64,000 nt of DNA from Ailanthus altissimus (taxonomy: Eukaryota > Streptophyta > Magnoliopsida > Sapindales > Simaroubaceae): assembly GCA_946807835.1 (NCBI GenBank), contig OX327693.1, forward strand, positions 10,557,501 to 10,621,500. Reading direction: 5' to 3'. The notes under the pieces were generated by a model, which worked only from the letters and a program-made list of their open reading frames with translations, had not been told where the DNA came from and made no database searches. Shown piece after piece: positions 49,647-63,589 of the stretch (position 1 is its first letter; every line of letters begins with the position of its first letter). The translations under genes and the position numbers were made by a program.

Positions 49647-52600
49647 AATCATAAACACAACCTTAACAAATCTATTATGGTGCATTAAAAAGGAATAAAG
49701 TAAAATGGGTCATTTACAAAATCTTATAACTTTGGAAAGTTTAGCAACTATATTCTGGAGGTGGTGTTTGGTATAAAAAATGAAATGGAAAATAGAAAAG
49801 AAAGAAAAAGAATGAGAGATGTAAATAATTCTATTATTTGGTTAAAATATAGAACCAATCATGAAAAAACTTAATAATATATTATTTCGACAAAAATATT
49901 CTTTAGCTTTAATTTTTATATTTGATTTTAATAATATGATAATTTATAATTTTTATCTCTTAACAATTTTATAAAGAAGGTAAATATGATAATTTAACAA
50001 AATAAGTTGGTCATTTTGAAGAATAAAGATTCCTAAAGAATTCATATTCCTTATTAAAGTTGTCAACCAAACTGAAGAATCCTCACAAAAATGAGAATTC
50101 ATTTTCGTTTCAACCTTCTTTCTATTCAACCAAATATCAGCCTAGTTTATACCATGCCCTCAATTATATATGGTTTTTGTTAATATGTATCACTCATTTT
50201 CTTAATTATGTATCGCTTATTTTGTTGCATTATTTCTAAATAGAAAAGAAAAAAAGAAATTGCAAAAATAGTGGACTCTAACAACAATTATACTGCCACA
50301 AGTAGAGGTGTCAAATAAATATATGGGTGATAGAATTTTTCACGGAGTTAGAGCCTTATGGGAATTTGTCACAAATGGGGAGTAATTTAGATAATATTTT
50401 AGGTAATTTTTGGGAATGGACGGGTTTTGGTACAATAAATCAAACTCGAATTAAATTTGAGTTTAGTTTCAAATAAGTTAATTTTTTCAAACCTGCCCCA
50501 AATACCCTATTTTAAAAAAAAAATTAATGTATAAAAAAATTACTTATTTATATAAATCAAAATTAGTAACGTGCTAAATATAGAGGTATAAAATTTATTT
50601 ATATTATATTTTTAATTTTTTTTATTCTTATTCATATTTTTTATTTTTAATTTCTTTCTTTATTTTTTAATTATATTTAATATTAAACACTTGCTTTCAA
50701 ATTGGAGTGAACTAATTTATTAAAAAAAAAGATGAAGATGAACAAATAAAATAAGTAAATGATTTTATACCATTCTTGATTTTTTAATCATCACTCATCT
50801 TACTTATAGGTTTGGGAATAATCTTAATAGAGACTTATGTTTGAATTACAAATGAAGTATGATGATTTAAGTGCCAAAGTTCAAAGAAACCATTAATTTT
50901 TATAATTTTAATTCATGTTATTAATTTTTAAAATTAATAGTTGAAGACTCGATGTAGTTTATGTTTTCATATGATGTTTACAATTTTTTTAACATATTAT
51001 AATTGTATAAGATAAAAGACTTTCATAAAATTAAATCGATATAAATAAAAGAGGATTTAAGAAATTAAAAAAAAAATTTATGTATGGGGTATCCACGGAG
51101 ATCCCTAACCCCAAACTCAAATTACATATATTGAGTATGGAATGAAAACAAAGATCTTCACACCATTCGAATATAAGAATGAGGATTGTGATCCCACCGC
51201 AAACCCGCCCTATTGCCACTCCTACAAATAGATGACACAAGCTTGATATGAAACAATAGTTAAACAGACCAAGTCGAGCTTACAATTCAAGCACAATAGG
51301 CTACACATATAAGATCTATATGAAAAATATGAATTATTAATTAATTTTTAAAAAATAATTCTAAACAAATAGAACAAAAATTACAAATACCTTTAGCAAT
51401 AATTCTATATAATTGTATAATAATAAAAACGAAACATATTTTAGTAATTTGAATTAATAAAAAAATTAAAATGAAAAGAAGCACAAAATCTTGCATAATA
51501 CAACATGGCATGACAAGATATAAATGGATTAATAGGTGGTCCAGTATGAGGAAAAATATCAATTTTGTCCCTAATTTAATTAATATATATTAATTCAATC
51601 TTTTTTTTAATAAACATTTAATTAATTTTTATAAAAACAAAAATGGTAATAAAAGATAATGAAAAACGTTTTTAAAAGAACTAATTCAATATTTATTAAA
51701 AAAATATGAATTAAATTAATATATTTCAATTAAATCATAGACGAAATTTATATTTCCCCCAGTACAAATAAACTTAAGACAAATTGAGCAACAAATTTGT
51801 TAATTGAAAAGAAAATGGGGTCAATGGAAGGAAGAGGTGATATGTAATGTTTGTGCATTCTGCGATTGATTATAATTAATGATGATTAAAGGGGGTCCAT
51901 TTACCAGGCTGTCACATTCTATTTCTTTCAATTACGCCTTCTTTCTCTCTCTCTCTCTCTCTCTTTTCTTTCACTTCAAGAGTTGGTGTGGCCCTTGATT
52001 GGCTCCTGAGAAAAAAGAAAAAAATCTGTTAACAGAAGTATAATTTTGTTCCACCAAAACATAACATCAACATCAACATCAACCCCACTTATTTATTACT
52101 TGGAATCAGTCTGTGTAGGAGAAATTGATAAGCATTCGATCTAAAAGGGATGTGAAGTCTTAAACATTTTAAAATCTGAAGTGAAAAAATTTGATGTCCA
52201 AATATTCTAATATAAGTTATGGGTCATTTTATAATATTGAAATTATAATTTTAATATAATATTAAAATTAATTTAAATCGTTGAATCAAATAAAAAAAAC
52301 TTGAATTTAACAAATACAAATGATTCCATTAAAAGTCACTTTTTAAACCCATTTCCATCTTTAAATTGAGAAGGCTTGGCAGTTTTTTTTTTTGTTTTAA
52401 AAAAAAAAAAACAAAAGAATGAGAAAAGTACACCAACTGAACTTTTGATATTCCCAATTAGATAATGTATGGCTAGGGGTTTATAAGCCTCTACTTGTTT
52501 TATCTGGGAGTAAATTAGCAAATGATCCACTTCTAAGGTAGGGATGGAGAAGACAAGGTCACAAGCTTCTTGTTTTGTGGTCTCCCATTACAGTTTACAT

Positions 52601-52900
52601 TCCAAATCCGGAGGCTGCTAAAGTTCGGATACTTGTGGACTCTGTCCATCTGTTTTTGCTTTGAATTCTGCCCCTAACCTCCCCACCATCTTGACACTCA
52701 AAACCAAACAATTAAATGCATTCCAATCAAATCCTCTTTCATTTCGTCCATTGTCTCCTAAACCTAGGGCCCACCATATCTATTTCGCCCAATTGAAAAC
52801 CCCCCAAAATTTCCATACAAATTTATGAACATGAAATCCCATTTCATTTGACTAGTTTTCTCATAAGATAGTGAAAGAGAATGGAATGAGGAAAGAAACA
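49647..52900. other. intergenic AT-rich DNA, no gene recognised
   Basis: A (CT)n run lies at about 51945-51963 and an A/T homopolymer block at about 52381-52412. Short open frames (51031-51240, 51341-51562, 52336-52530) match nothing I know. The last few hundred bases, being less AT-rich, may hold the 3' untranslated end of the kinesin gene. Confidence 0.45.
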
Positions 52901-53054
52901 ATATGATTTATCGTTATGAGTTGCAAGAATGTGAACTTGAATACAAAAACACAAGAAGGGAACCAAGAAACTGGTTCTCATAATTTTGGAGCTATATCAC
53001 AGAACTTGTTAGTAATTTTGAATACATACACTAGTTTCCCGCTAGAATTCTCCT

Positions 53055-56000
53055 CTATATGTTGCACCGATCATACCCAGAAAACCATGATGATGGTTCT
53101 GCAAGCTTCGACGACTCACCGTCTTCAGTACAAAATTGCTCAAACTCCACCCTCCACTGCTGATCACTTGCACTATGGGGCTCCTCTGCATCATATTTGG
53201 CCGTATCAGAGTCATTATGAGTAGGGTGTATTGCTTCTTTTGGTACACGAGATTCTGCTAGGACCTGCTTTAGAGCACTAATGTCCATTTCATATTTCTT
53301 CTTCAATTGATCAATCTGTTTGTAGGCCTTTGCTGTTTCTTGCTCTGCTTCTATTGCTTGATTCTGGAGAAAAGAACATTACGTAAAGATTAAATTAGCG
53401 AGTTCGTGAAAGTGATAATAGATTATTTATTTAGACTAAAAATTATTCACTTAAAAGAAAGTTTTTCTAATAAATTTAAAACTAAGAAAACTATACTGAG
53501 CTGTTTAGAAGTAGTCATATAGCCAAGATGATAAACTTAGAGATCTTTTCATTGTCTGGCAGGTTCAAAGCTAACTATATATGGTTGAAAAGAATAGTAC
53601 ATATGCATTGAAACTGAGACAAATTTGGATGGGCTCCCAAATTGTCCAAAATTGTCTGAATTAGATTAGAAAAATCAAATATCCAACTAAAAAGAAAACG
53701 AAAGAAAACCATGCCCATGTAAATGAATGTTGTAGGGAATAAATGTGGTGATTATCATGTAAAGGTGCACATAAAAATGTTGAGCAAGAGAGACAGAAAG
53801 AACTCAATTAGCTAGTTATGAGATTGTAAGTGAACAGGAAGAAAGGAGTGTATCATGCAATTGACTGTTATTAATTGTGGATTTAGAATAAGAAAAACAG
53901 GTAATTTTTTTTATCTTTGGAAAAAAAAAAGGGTTTGTGACAAATCAAGCGATCTTTTTCTTCATATAACATTTCAGAGCTAATACTATAATTGATCTCC
54001 ACAAAGCATAGGGTTTCCTGAATTATTAGTTTTTATTGTAAACTTTCTATATTTTATGTTTAAAAGAGGAAAAAGAACACAGCTAAAAATGCCATGAACC
54101 TACTAAAATCAAATGATTAATTGGCAAGTAACTGAAATAATGATGTAGTCAGTCCAAGCTTCTTCTAGACTTCCTACCAACATGTACAATATTAAAAAAT
54201 CAGTCAATTGACTTTGCAAAATGATGCATTTTAACAGGTAGCCTCTGATTCATGCCAAAAAATCAACATTATTGGATCTAAATTAGTTTACTGCATATAT
54301 AAACTAGCAAATATCAACTTATATTCGTGTGAAACAAGATTTTTCACATCAAACATAAAAACAGAAAGAAACAAGAGCTGGAACGGCAAAAATCCATAAA
54401 TGTTTTACTTAAAGTTCTAACTAGCTAAATTGCATGCAGGTATTAGTCAATCTTTATAAGCCTATGAGTCAAATTTTATTGACAAAATCTTCTTATTGAA
54501 AGAAAATTTATCCACAATAACAAAGTCAAGATAAAAAATATAGAAAGAGTAAAAACAACGGAAAAGTAATCTCAACAAAACAAGAAAAAGAGCACACCTG
54601 GGCAGCTGCAATAGCTTCTTCTGCTTCTTTGAGCCGTACAAGTAATTCACCTGCAGCCTGTACAGCTTCAGCAGTATCCCTCAACTGAGCCTGAAGACCT
54701 TTGTTCTCATCCCTGAGATACCGCCTTTCTTTTTCTGTTTCTATTTTCAGAGCTGAGATTTCAGCAGCAAGGGCATTTATGAACTTAGATTCAGCTCCCC
54801 TGACACCTGCTCTGGCAGCTGCTTTCTTAACATCATCTATTCCTTCCCGGATTTTTCTGTGTCTTGCAAGTAATTGAATATGCTTTTCTTCAAGATCTGC
54901 ATACTGCTCAAGCATGCGTGCATGTCCCTCCATAGCCATCTGCATTGCTTCCTTCAACTCTTCTGCACATTTCTTCTCAGCATCTAGCTCCTGTTTTTGC
55001 TTTTCAGCTAGTGACCTGCTAGCTTCAAGTTCACTTCTCAATTCTTCTGCAAGAGAAATCCACTTGCTCTCCACCTCAGTCCAGCGTGTTCTCTCTTGTT
55101 CAAATTTATGTTCAGCTGTCACCTCAGTTGATTCTGGAACTGTGCTAAGAGATGGTACCATAGTAGGCTCGCATGAATAGGTCAACTTCAGAAGTGAGTT
55201 CTGTTTTCGACCAAATGACGAATAAGTATCTATATAATACTGTAACTGGCTTCTTAAATCTTGAATCTCTTCCAACAACACTTCTCGTTCACCAAGATCA
55301 CAGAAATTCCGATAATGTTCTAGCTCAACTTGCACTCTTTTCAACTCAATTTTTGTCCGTAAAACTTCAGGATGGTTCTCATATTTTTCCTTCAGAAGCT
55401 GTAAGCAATACATGAGTAAGACATATTTGTGGAATGTTGGAAGCTTAATCTTAAGAAAAAAATGTGTACCTTATGCTCATGCATGAGTGATACAAATTCT
55501 TCTTCCATGAACTCCTCAGTAGGTAAAACACCATCCATAAGGCTCTCAAGGCGCAGAATTTTATCCTCCCTTGTCTGACTTATTATGGCATTGCATTCCC
55601 TCTCATGCTTGTACTGTTGCACCTGCAAGGACATGCAAAATCTTACCCTTTAACACTTTAAGGAACATAATGGCTACTGTCATTGGATGGTAAGACTGCT
55701 TAGAGATCTACCAAACGATTAAGGTGCTTAATTTGAGATTCTTGCTTGGCGCAAAACTCCTCTAGTGCCATTTCTCTCCTAATAGCTCCTGCCAAAACCT
55801 TCTCCACTGCCTGAGCAATCAAGAAACAAGTAAGATTGAAAAGTGAGGAATGTTAAATTGATCCAAAATCCAGCTGAAGTCATTATACTCACTTTGGGAA
55901 CTTGCTTCTTGGATTTGTCAGCCAATTCTGAGCCATCCACAGGTACTAGCTGAAGGTTTGAGCAGTCATTCTCCTCTTTTGCATCTAGTTGTGTTTTATT

Positions 56001-59000
56001 CTTGCAATTACTACACAAAAATAATACTGGATCTTCTTCTACTATCTTATCATCTTGAGAAGTTTGCACACCCGCATCAATTTTATTAACTGGTAAAACT
56101 TGTTTGAAATCTGCAGGTCTGAATGAGAACCTGAATGATGATCTCCTGAATGCTGAACTCTGGCGGTGGCTATCAATAATTTCAAGACCACGGTGGAGGC
56201 TAGCGGCCAAATGCTCAGTTGTTCCTAGAAAACTATTTCTTGTTTGAGTAGAAAGGGCATCTGATTTTGCCAAGGACATATGTACAGCTTCAGCAACTAA
56301 ACTGTTGTCAACCTTAAGATCTTTTTGAGATGCAGATAACATAGATGAAGTCCTCAGGCTTTTCCTGCTATTGCTAATTCTGGGTGAAACACTTGGAGCT
56401 GGAGATTTAAGAATGGGTGAGACGCTGGATGGAACTATGCAGAGACTTGAAGGAGACACACAATTCACAGAGCCGTTTCCTGATTCACTAGGCATATCCG
56501 CAACTGAAACATCTGTAGAAATTCCAGGAAGAGCATCAGAGACTGGGGTTGAAGAATCACAACCCGCTGCTTTGCTTACTGATTCTTCTTGCAACTCACT
56601 GACAGAAGGACCAGAAGTCTTTTTCTCTTCCAAAGATTGTGTAGAGTAATCCCAATCATTTGCATCAATAATTAACCGGTTCAAATTTTCCTTACCATTT
56701 TGGTCTATGACATTATGACGTAGCACGTTGTCATCAGAAAAGTTCATGGAGTTTGTAACAGGTTTAGCACCATCAACAACCATGATTTCATTGTCACAAT
56801 CCTTAACTCGTTCAGATACTCCCTCCTGCATTTTAACATCTGTATCCTTAGAAACCTGTTCTTGGATACAAGAAGCTTCAAATGCATTAAGCTGAGTCTC
56901 AGCCAATGATCCATCTCCAGAGACCAACTTCAGTTTAATTGTTTCTACTCTTTCTTCTTTGATTTTGTGGCAATCTTCATTGCCTGATAATTGCATATCT
57001 ACTTGATCACAGAGCCTTTCAACAGCATCCTCATCAATTTCCATCTCCGCATCACCGTCATCATCAATACGAGGCAATGTCATGGGGTGATGGAAGCTTT
57101 TCAGTATATTCAAACTTCTACGAGCCCAACCTGCTGAGTAACCTCCATTTGGGTCAGTTGGGTTGTGGCCATTTTCCTTCATTCGGTGCAGTTCATCCTG
57201 TTGAATGATCCAATCAGATTCATGTTCATACAACTACTTATATTAAAGTATCAAGAACAAGAATGTACCCTTAGTTGTCGTATCACTCCACGCAAGTAAT
57301 TTACATCATTCTGCATTACTTCATTAACAACTGCTTTATTCTTAATTGCTTTTGCACGCTGTGCAAATCTCAATGTGCTAAAAGTTTCACTCTTGCAGCT
57401 GTATTTATTGACTTATGTGAGCTTCCATATACGAAGAAAAAGAAATAGTGATACAGTAGAAAATGTTACTTCTAGAAAGGCAGAGTCTGCAGTGTTACCT
57501 CTGTGCTGGAGAAATAGCACAGATCATTGCCAATTTTGCATTGCCACCAAGAGATTCCTGCAATAGAAATGTCAACCTGGAGTCTCTATATGGTATATGC
57601 CTTTGCTTCCCTGTTTGAGAAACTTCAGCTAGAATATTTATCAAATTCCTGAAATTCCAATAATAAAGCACAGTAAGTACAGTGCTCATATATTCTTCCA
57701 AAAAAAAAAAAAGAAAAAGAAAAAAAAGCAAATAACCAACAGAAGGTCCTTTTCCGATGGGCAACAAAAGTGTGATCTAAAAGAGATCCTTTCACTAATA
57801 ATTGGCCTACCAAAAACACTAAATAAATAGTCATTTACTAGTAAGGAAAAAACCTAAAGTATAAAATCATTTAAATTCAGTTCTCCATCAGTAATGTCTG
57901 CGTTCTTGCTTTTGTTTAAATTCATTACTTCATTTTCTACTACGGCTGTTTGGATAAATCAAAAATTAATAGCATGTTCTGCAAGAATACTTTTCTTTCA
58001 CAGCACATAAGGTTTTCCTTTTCTACAGTTCACTTTTCTTTCTCTCTATCTCTTTACTTGAGTTCTAGGTTTGCATAGGAGTGTAGCAAGAAATTTGCTC
58101 CTGAATTCTAGCCTAAACACCATGACAACAAAATTAGTATAATAACTTAGACTTCTATAAATAAAAAGCACAATAAAAAGCACCTAAACATGGTACAGAC
58201 TCCAAAATCTGAATATTACCTTTTCAGCTATAGTAGAATAACCTACTATAGCTATTACTCGTGTGCAAAACTCAAATACATGCCTTCAAGAAAAATATTT
58301 GGAAGAAGATTCAGTAAACATTACCCAAGTTGTGAGAGTGATCGATTAATGTTCCCAGCTTCCTTCAACCGTTCCCCTGCAGCACCAGTCAACTTCTGTC
58401 GTTCTGACCCAGCTAGATCAACAAGATTTATTCTACTTGATTTGAACCTGCTCAGACCATCTGCCTTGCTCTATAAGACACAAAAAGTTTACTTTAGAAT
58501 TCCTCTATAAAAGAGAAGTGAGTCAAAGCAATGAAGAAACATTCAGATTCAAATCTTCTGTTGTTCTTGCATGTTGCTGGATCCCATTCTTGTTAGAATG
58601 TTAATGAAGCAGATATGGTGAATGAAACTTCAGAAAATTAAAGGTTTTTAAGCTCCTAAAGGCCGTATTTTACTATCTCAAGCACTTGATTTATAACATT
58701 TTAGAAAAAAGATGACATTTATAACATCTGAAATTGGTAACTCAGAAAAAGACCTTTTTATATTTAAACTGTGGCAATGACTACCTTACATCGTGATTCA
58801 ACAACACAAGTGAAAACACTATGAGACCGGGAACTTTCTGCATTTATACTAGTTGCACCTGTCCTCCTGTTTGACAATCCCTGCATCACACATTCAATCG
58901 CTGTAATTGCTTCAAAAGTTAATAAATTAGGACTCGCAAAATCTTGGAATTGAGTCTGAAGGAGAGACGAGTAGCATTTATTATCTACTCATGCCTTAAA

Positions 59001-61153
59001 TTGCCATACTCGCTGCGCAAAAGAGTTACCTGGCCTGGAATGTAGTCAACCCTTGGAACAATTTTATCCACTTGGATAAACATATATATTTATAAAATTT
59101 ATTAGGCTCTAACCAGTAACAGAGAAATAATTTTTCCAAAAAGAAATATAATAGCAAACTAAAATACAAAAAAAAATCAATGCAAGTTATACAATGCACA
59201 TATGCTTGTGTGGACAAGCCAAAGACTCGCATAGCCCTCTTGGGCATTCACAATAAAGTCTCCACCACAGAGAATCCACCAATCATTCATAAGATGACAT
59301 GGTCCAAGAAAAAACATAGAACGAACCTTTATCAGGAGCTTTGTGACATCCTTCATCGTGTGGACATACTCTTCTGTCAGATTTTCAACATAAACACCAG
59401 ATTTGACATCTTCTCTTATCTGGAATGAGAACCCAGAAAAGGGTCAAAGAAGGCTTATTTTTTCAGTTTTCATGTTTATACATGTAAGAGTTCCTGTTAC
59501 CTGGAGATTTCTTTGGCTTGGATCCAACAAGTCCGTGATTTGTTCATTGTAAATCTGCATAAGGATATTGTAGAATCAAGATTCATTAAATTAAAAGTTA
59601 ACAAAAGGAATAGTTCGTACTCAACCTCAAGAAAAGAACAGCGACACTGATAATTTAGCTGCTCATCCACATGCTTAGTTTGCTCCTGCAAAGAATTTCA
59701 AGGGCAAAGATTAGGATATATAACTATATGAGATGTATACCTCCTAAACTTCAAACCTGAAAGAGTGAATCTCACCTCATTTATGCGGGAAAAGAGTCTC
59801 TCAAAAACACGAGGAGTTAAGCCTTGCTGATCACTTGACAAGTTCTCTTCCAACAAGGCATTGGCTGGCCCCCACATAGTATAAGTCTTTCCACTCCCAG
59901 TCTAGTGAAATCAATTTTCAGATACATAAAGAAAGTTAATAACATCTCAACGGGTTATATAAAGAAAAATTGAGATGAAACAAAAGGAAGTTGTGAGGTA
60001 CCTGCCCATATACAAATACAGAACTGTTGAATCCAGCTAAACAATTTTCAACAAGAGGAACTCCGACAAGCTGGAAAATATCCAGCTGCAAAGAAACAAG
60101 CGGCAATGTAAAACTTAGATGCTATCAAATCAAATCAATTTCAGCCACCCTCAAATGAACAATACAATACCTGGGTTGCCTCCGTGCTGGCAATTGAGTC
60201 AAATGTGAAGGTTTGACCATTGATTGCCAAAGAATCATTCCCAACTTTCTGTACTGTCATCTCTCCTTCTCCCTCTTCCTTATTTACAGGTCGCATTCGC
60301 ACTATCACCTAATTCACAACAATTTCATCAAATCTCAGGATCTATTAGGTAATTACAACTAGTTAACAGAATTTGAAGAACAACAGCAATGAATGACCTC
60401 TTTTTTTTAATCAGAAACTAAATTTAACATGCATAAGAATGAGATTAAGATCTTGCTTTCTCATTAATATTTCACCAAGCCAACTAAAGAATATATACAT
60501 TCAAGTAAAAACAAATAAATAAAAAAGAAAATAAGAAGCACCATAGAAAAAAAAATGTCTCTCTTTCTTTTGTTTCCTACCATAGAAGGGACAGAAGAAA
60601 ATGGCTCCTCAATGAATTATGATTCTTTATAACCAAAAAGAAGCTACTGCATTTAAATTTTTTAAAGTTGGAGTGACTTACTGCTTTTTTTTCTCCCCCA
60701 AATAGAAAATTCAAAAAATTCTCTTTTAACCAAGATGATACTTAGGAAAGATTAAAAAGAAATTCAAATAATATCATAACATAAACTAAACAAGATCCAG
60801 ACATCTGCTATCTACTCTATTTGAAAAGAAAAAGCAAAACACTAACGATTTCGGAGAATCACCTTAACACCTGAGTCGGAAACACCGGGGACTACGTTAT
60901 CGAGGATGGAATCCAAGGCGAGCTTGCGCTTGAGAGGGTTGGGGGGGCGGGGCGGCAACGGACTCTTCATCTTGGCGGGTGAGGGGGAGGGCTGGATCGA
61001 GTTCAGATCTGACGGTGGAGCATTTTCTTTAGACAATTTTTGGCGCCGCGGTGGCTTTGATTTTGAAGAATTAGGGTTCGGAGACGACGAGGGCGAGTCA
61101 TTTGCGTGAGTTTCTCTCAAGATTCCACTTCTTGGTTGCATAAAGTGCTTCAT
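53055..61153 (-). CDS. KIN12A: phragmoplast kinesin KIN-12A/PAKRP1, with one apparent frameshift
   Basis: Sixteen exons: 61153-60863, 60308-60171, 60085-60002, 59901-59776, 59685-59626, 59554-59501, 59419-59327, 58880-58785, 58470-58325, 57648-57499, 57399-57269, 57197-55893, 55810-55712, 55622-55470, 55398-54598, 53363-53055. All junctions are GT-AG. Conceptual length is 1344 residues, near the Arabidopsis PAKRP1 size. The N-terminus '[14 protein letters not shown]' and C-terminus '[10 protein letters not shown]' match that family. Motor domain about 95-430: P-loop 'GQTGSGKT' (171-177), 'SSRSH' (298-302), 'DLAGSE' (332-337), '[10 protein letters not shown]'. A Ser-rich linker and coiled coils (about 890-1290) follow. 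KIN-12A/B kinesins sit on phragmoplast microtubule plus ends and organise cell-plate formation. One extra base at about 57358-57361, after 'RFAQ' (residue 426), shifts the frame to a stop at 57342-57344. All other exons stay in phase, so a sequence error or a recent null allele is likely. Confidence 0.95.
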
Positions 61154-61195
61154 CGTTATGAAATATAGAGAGAGAAACCGATTGGTGTCTAGTCT

Positions 61196-61217
61196 AGAGA
61201 GAGAGAGAGAGAGAGAG
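61196..61217. repeat. (AG)n microsatellite in kinesin leader
   Basis: Eleven AG units lie 43 bases upstream of the kinesin start codon, probably within its 5' untranslated leader (CT-rich on the coding strand). Confidence 0.85.
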
Positions 61218-61318
61218 TAAGGTTTGTTCTCTCGGGCAAGCAATATTTGCTTGCGAGACAGATGGGTGTCGTTAGTCTTAAGAGACAGAGAGTCGGAGAA
61301 GAGGAAGAGAGAGAAACG

Positions 61319-61329
61319 TAGCCGTTAGA
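61319..61329 (-). promoter_or_regulatory. MSA (mitosis-specific activator) element
   Basis: Minus-strand TCTAACGGCTA matches the full MSA consensus YCYAACGGYYA. It lies 166-176 bases upstream of the kinesin start codon and in the same orientation. MSA boxes bind three-repeat MYB factors that switch on G2/M genes such as B-type cyclins and phragmoplast proteins, which fits this gene. A partial match (ACTAACGAC) lies closer to the gene at about 61267-61275. Confidence 0.8.
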
Positions 61330-61560
61330 GACAGAGAGAGGGGGAAATTTTTGAATTTGAGGAGTGATGAGGGAGAAGGTGATTTATTTAAAATGTGTTA
61401 GTGTTGGATTGGATCTGGAGCGTTTTGATATGTTGCATCCCACAACCAATGGCCCCACTTTTGATATACTTTTCGCGGCTCTTATTTCATTCTGGGCCTA
61501 GTCCTGGGCCTGAGCCTGGGCCTGAATGAAATTTTATACAAGATGATTGGAATCCAATCA

Positions 61561-63500
61561 GACAAATGGGAATTTCAGTATGAACAATCTCTAATCCCTC
61601 AAACTGACATGCCCAATCTTGCATTTACTGAATAATGTGAATTTTATTAAAAAAATTATTATAAATCTAAGGCATGAAGGGCCCTTTTATACTAATAAAA
61701 TTATTGTCATGAAGTGAATTTGACATCACTGTCAAGCGAAAGAGAGTCTGAAATGTATCACTTTCATCAAAGAACGAGTCAACCACATATCTCCTGTTAC
61801 CATTAATTTTAGACACAATGAAATATGAAAATTATCACGCTAGTTTTTTTATTTTTTAAATTACTTCTTAGATCTCCTTTTTTTTTAAATAAAAATACTT
61901 AGATTTGTCCTTGCAATCCAAAAATTTTTGTTAAGTGTGCACTTTTTGTATTCTTTTGTCAAATTACCCCTCCAATTTAACAATTGATTAAAGATTACGC
62001 TATTTTAAAATTTAGTAAGTGTTGAAGGAGATTAAGAATTACAAAAATGTTATTATTAACAATTTAAAATATTGAAATGATATTAAATATTATATAAAAT
62101 TATAAAAATACCATTATTTAAGAAGTTAAAATCAAAATTGACAAGAAGAGAGAGTGTGCTATACTATTTTCGACCGTCAGAAGCTATAACGGCCACAAAT
62201 TGGCTTATATAAAGAATCAATATCAAACACCCATTTTATCAAATCTAACACTCATATTTGAAACTCATTCAATTATCAAAATCATCTTCATACCACCCAT
62301 TTTACCAAAACTAGCACTTATATTTGAAACTTATTCAAAAATCAAAATCAAAATCATCTTTATATGAGCTTGATAACACCATCAACATTTGAAACATAAT
62401 AAATTGAAAGAAAAAATCATCTTTACACCAACCTAGTAACACCATCAACATTTGAGTACATTCAACTAAAAAAAAAAAGGTAACATTATCAGTAGTTTTA
62501 GGATATGCCAAGCAAGTTAGTGGAGAAATTATTAAGTTTTAGAACATGAGATGTAGATTTACGCAAAAAGTAGTATTCAGTATATTTGAAACAAATTTAA
62601 GCAAGTGCAAATCAGCAAGGCCAAATATGCAATGTTGTGATCAGTCTAAGATACTAAGCAATATATACACAATGGTAGCAACCATCAAGAACTTGTCAAC
62701 ATTTGTATTGATACTATTAAGTGTATGTACAATCCTTTTTATGGAAAAAAATAAAATGTAATTGAAATTCTACAAATTAATAAAGTAGAACACTTCAATT
62801 GTGCCAAAAAAAAAACTTAATATCATTATGCCAATAAAAATCATCATGTCAATGATGTTACAACCAAATAAAGAAGTTTAAAGTATCATAATCAAACAAA
62901 TATTTCCAAAAGCAACATGAGCTTATCATGGGATTTTGTGTGTTTTGTGCAGGCATTGTGTTTAATCATTGCATATGAGTTAAATACAAATACCATGCAC
63001 ATATAACTGCATATAAAGTTAGTCATGTCACAAAAAATAGACTCCAAAAAACTATTGCAAAAACAAAATGTATGGCCAAAGCTATGTACTATATTAATGA
63101 TATATTTCCTTATAATTATAACTGTTATTGGCTACTTCTTTCCATTATTGATGCAGAAGTGAACAAAAATTAAGAAATTAGAAACTAAACAAAGAAGTTT
63201 ATAGTGCTAAAATAAGGCTTTCTTCTGTAAAAAATAATCAAGGAAGAAATATATTTTATTAATAAATATTTCATATTCTTCATAGAGGAGGCAAAGGTTG
63301 GATGGAAGTAACCCTTAATTTAGTAGAAAAATTATTTTGCGTTTTCAAAATAGGCTAAGAAGCACTTCTAATTGACCCTATAAAAAAATGAAGACCTTAA
63401 TAATTATTTAAGGTGAATACTTGACATAAAAGAAAGAATTAACCTTGTGAGGTTGCATTGTTAGAGCTACATTGTCGATCTCTGATCTGCATGAATTAAA
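61561..63500. other. intergenic, no gene recognised; short tandem repeats
   Basis: At about 62225-62455 phrases such as 'acacccattttatcaaa', 'tcatatttgaaactcattca' and 'aacaccatcaacatttga' each occur twice in tandem, with units of about 80-90 bases. The rest is AT-rich without a coding signal. The open frame at 62546-62761 matches nothing I know. Confidence 0.5.
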
Positions 63501-63589
63501 ACCAATGTGTAAAACACCAATTGGCATTACAGAAAAACTTCAACGAACATTAATATTGTTAATAGATTGTCACTTGCTTTTGAGTGCAT

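Larger units (their letters stand above)
61154..61560 (-). promoter_or_regulatory. promoter and leader region of kinesin gene
   Basis: GA-rich on the plus strand (CT-rich on the coding strand) up to about 61350, then mixed sequence. A 'gggcctgagcctgggcctg' repeat lies at about 61505-61525. The transcription start is not determined. Contains the MSA box and the AG microsatellite. Confidence 0.55.

Noticed and set aside
54914..56649. Plus-strand open frames opposite the kinesin exons
   Set aside because: They are shadows of long coding exons on the minus strand.
57198..57268. Start of a separate gene at the Met near 57233
   Set aside because: This Met lies in a 71-base intron of the kinesin; the open frame is readthrough into exon 12.
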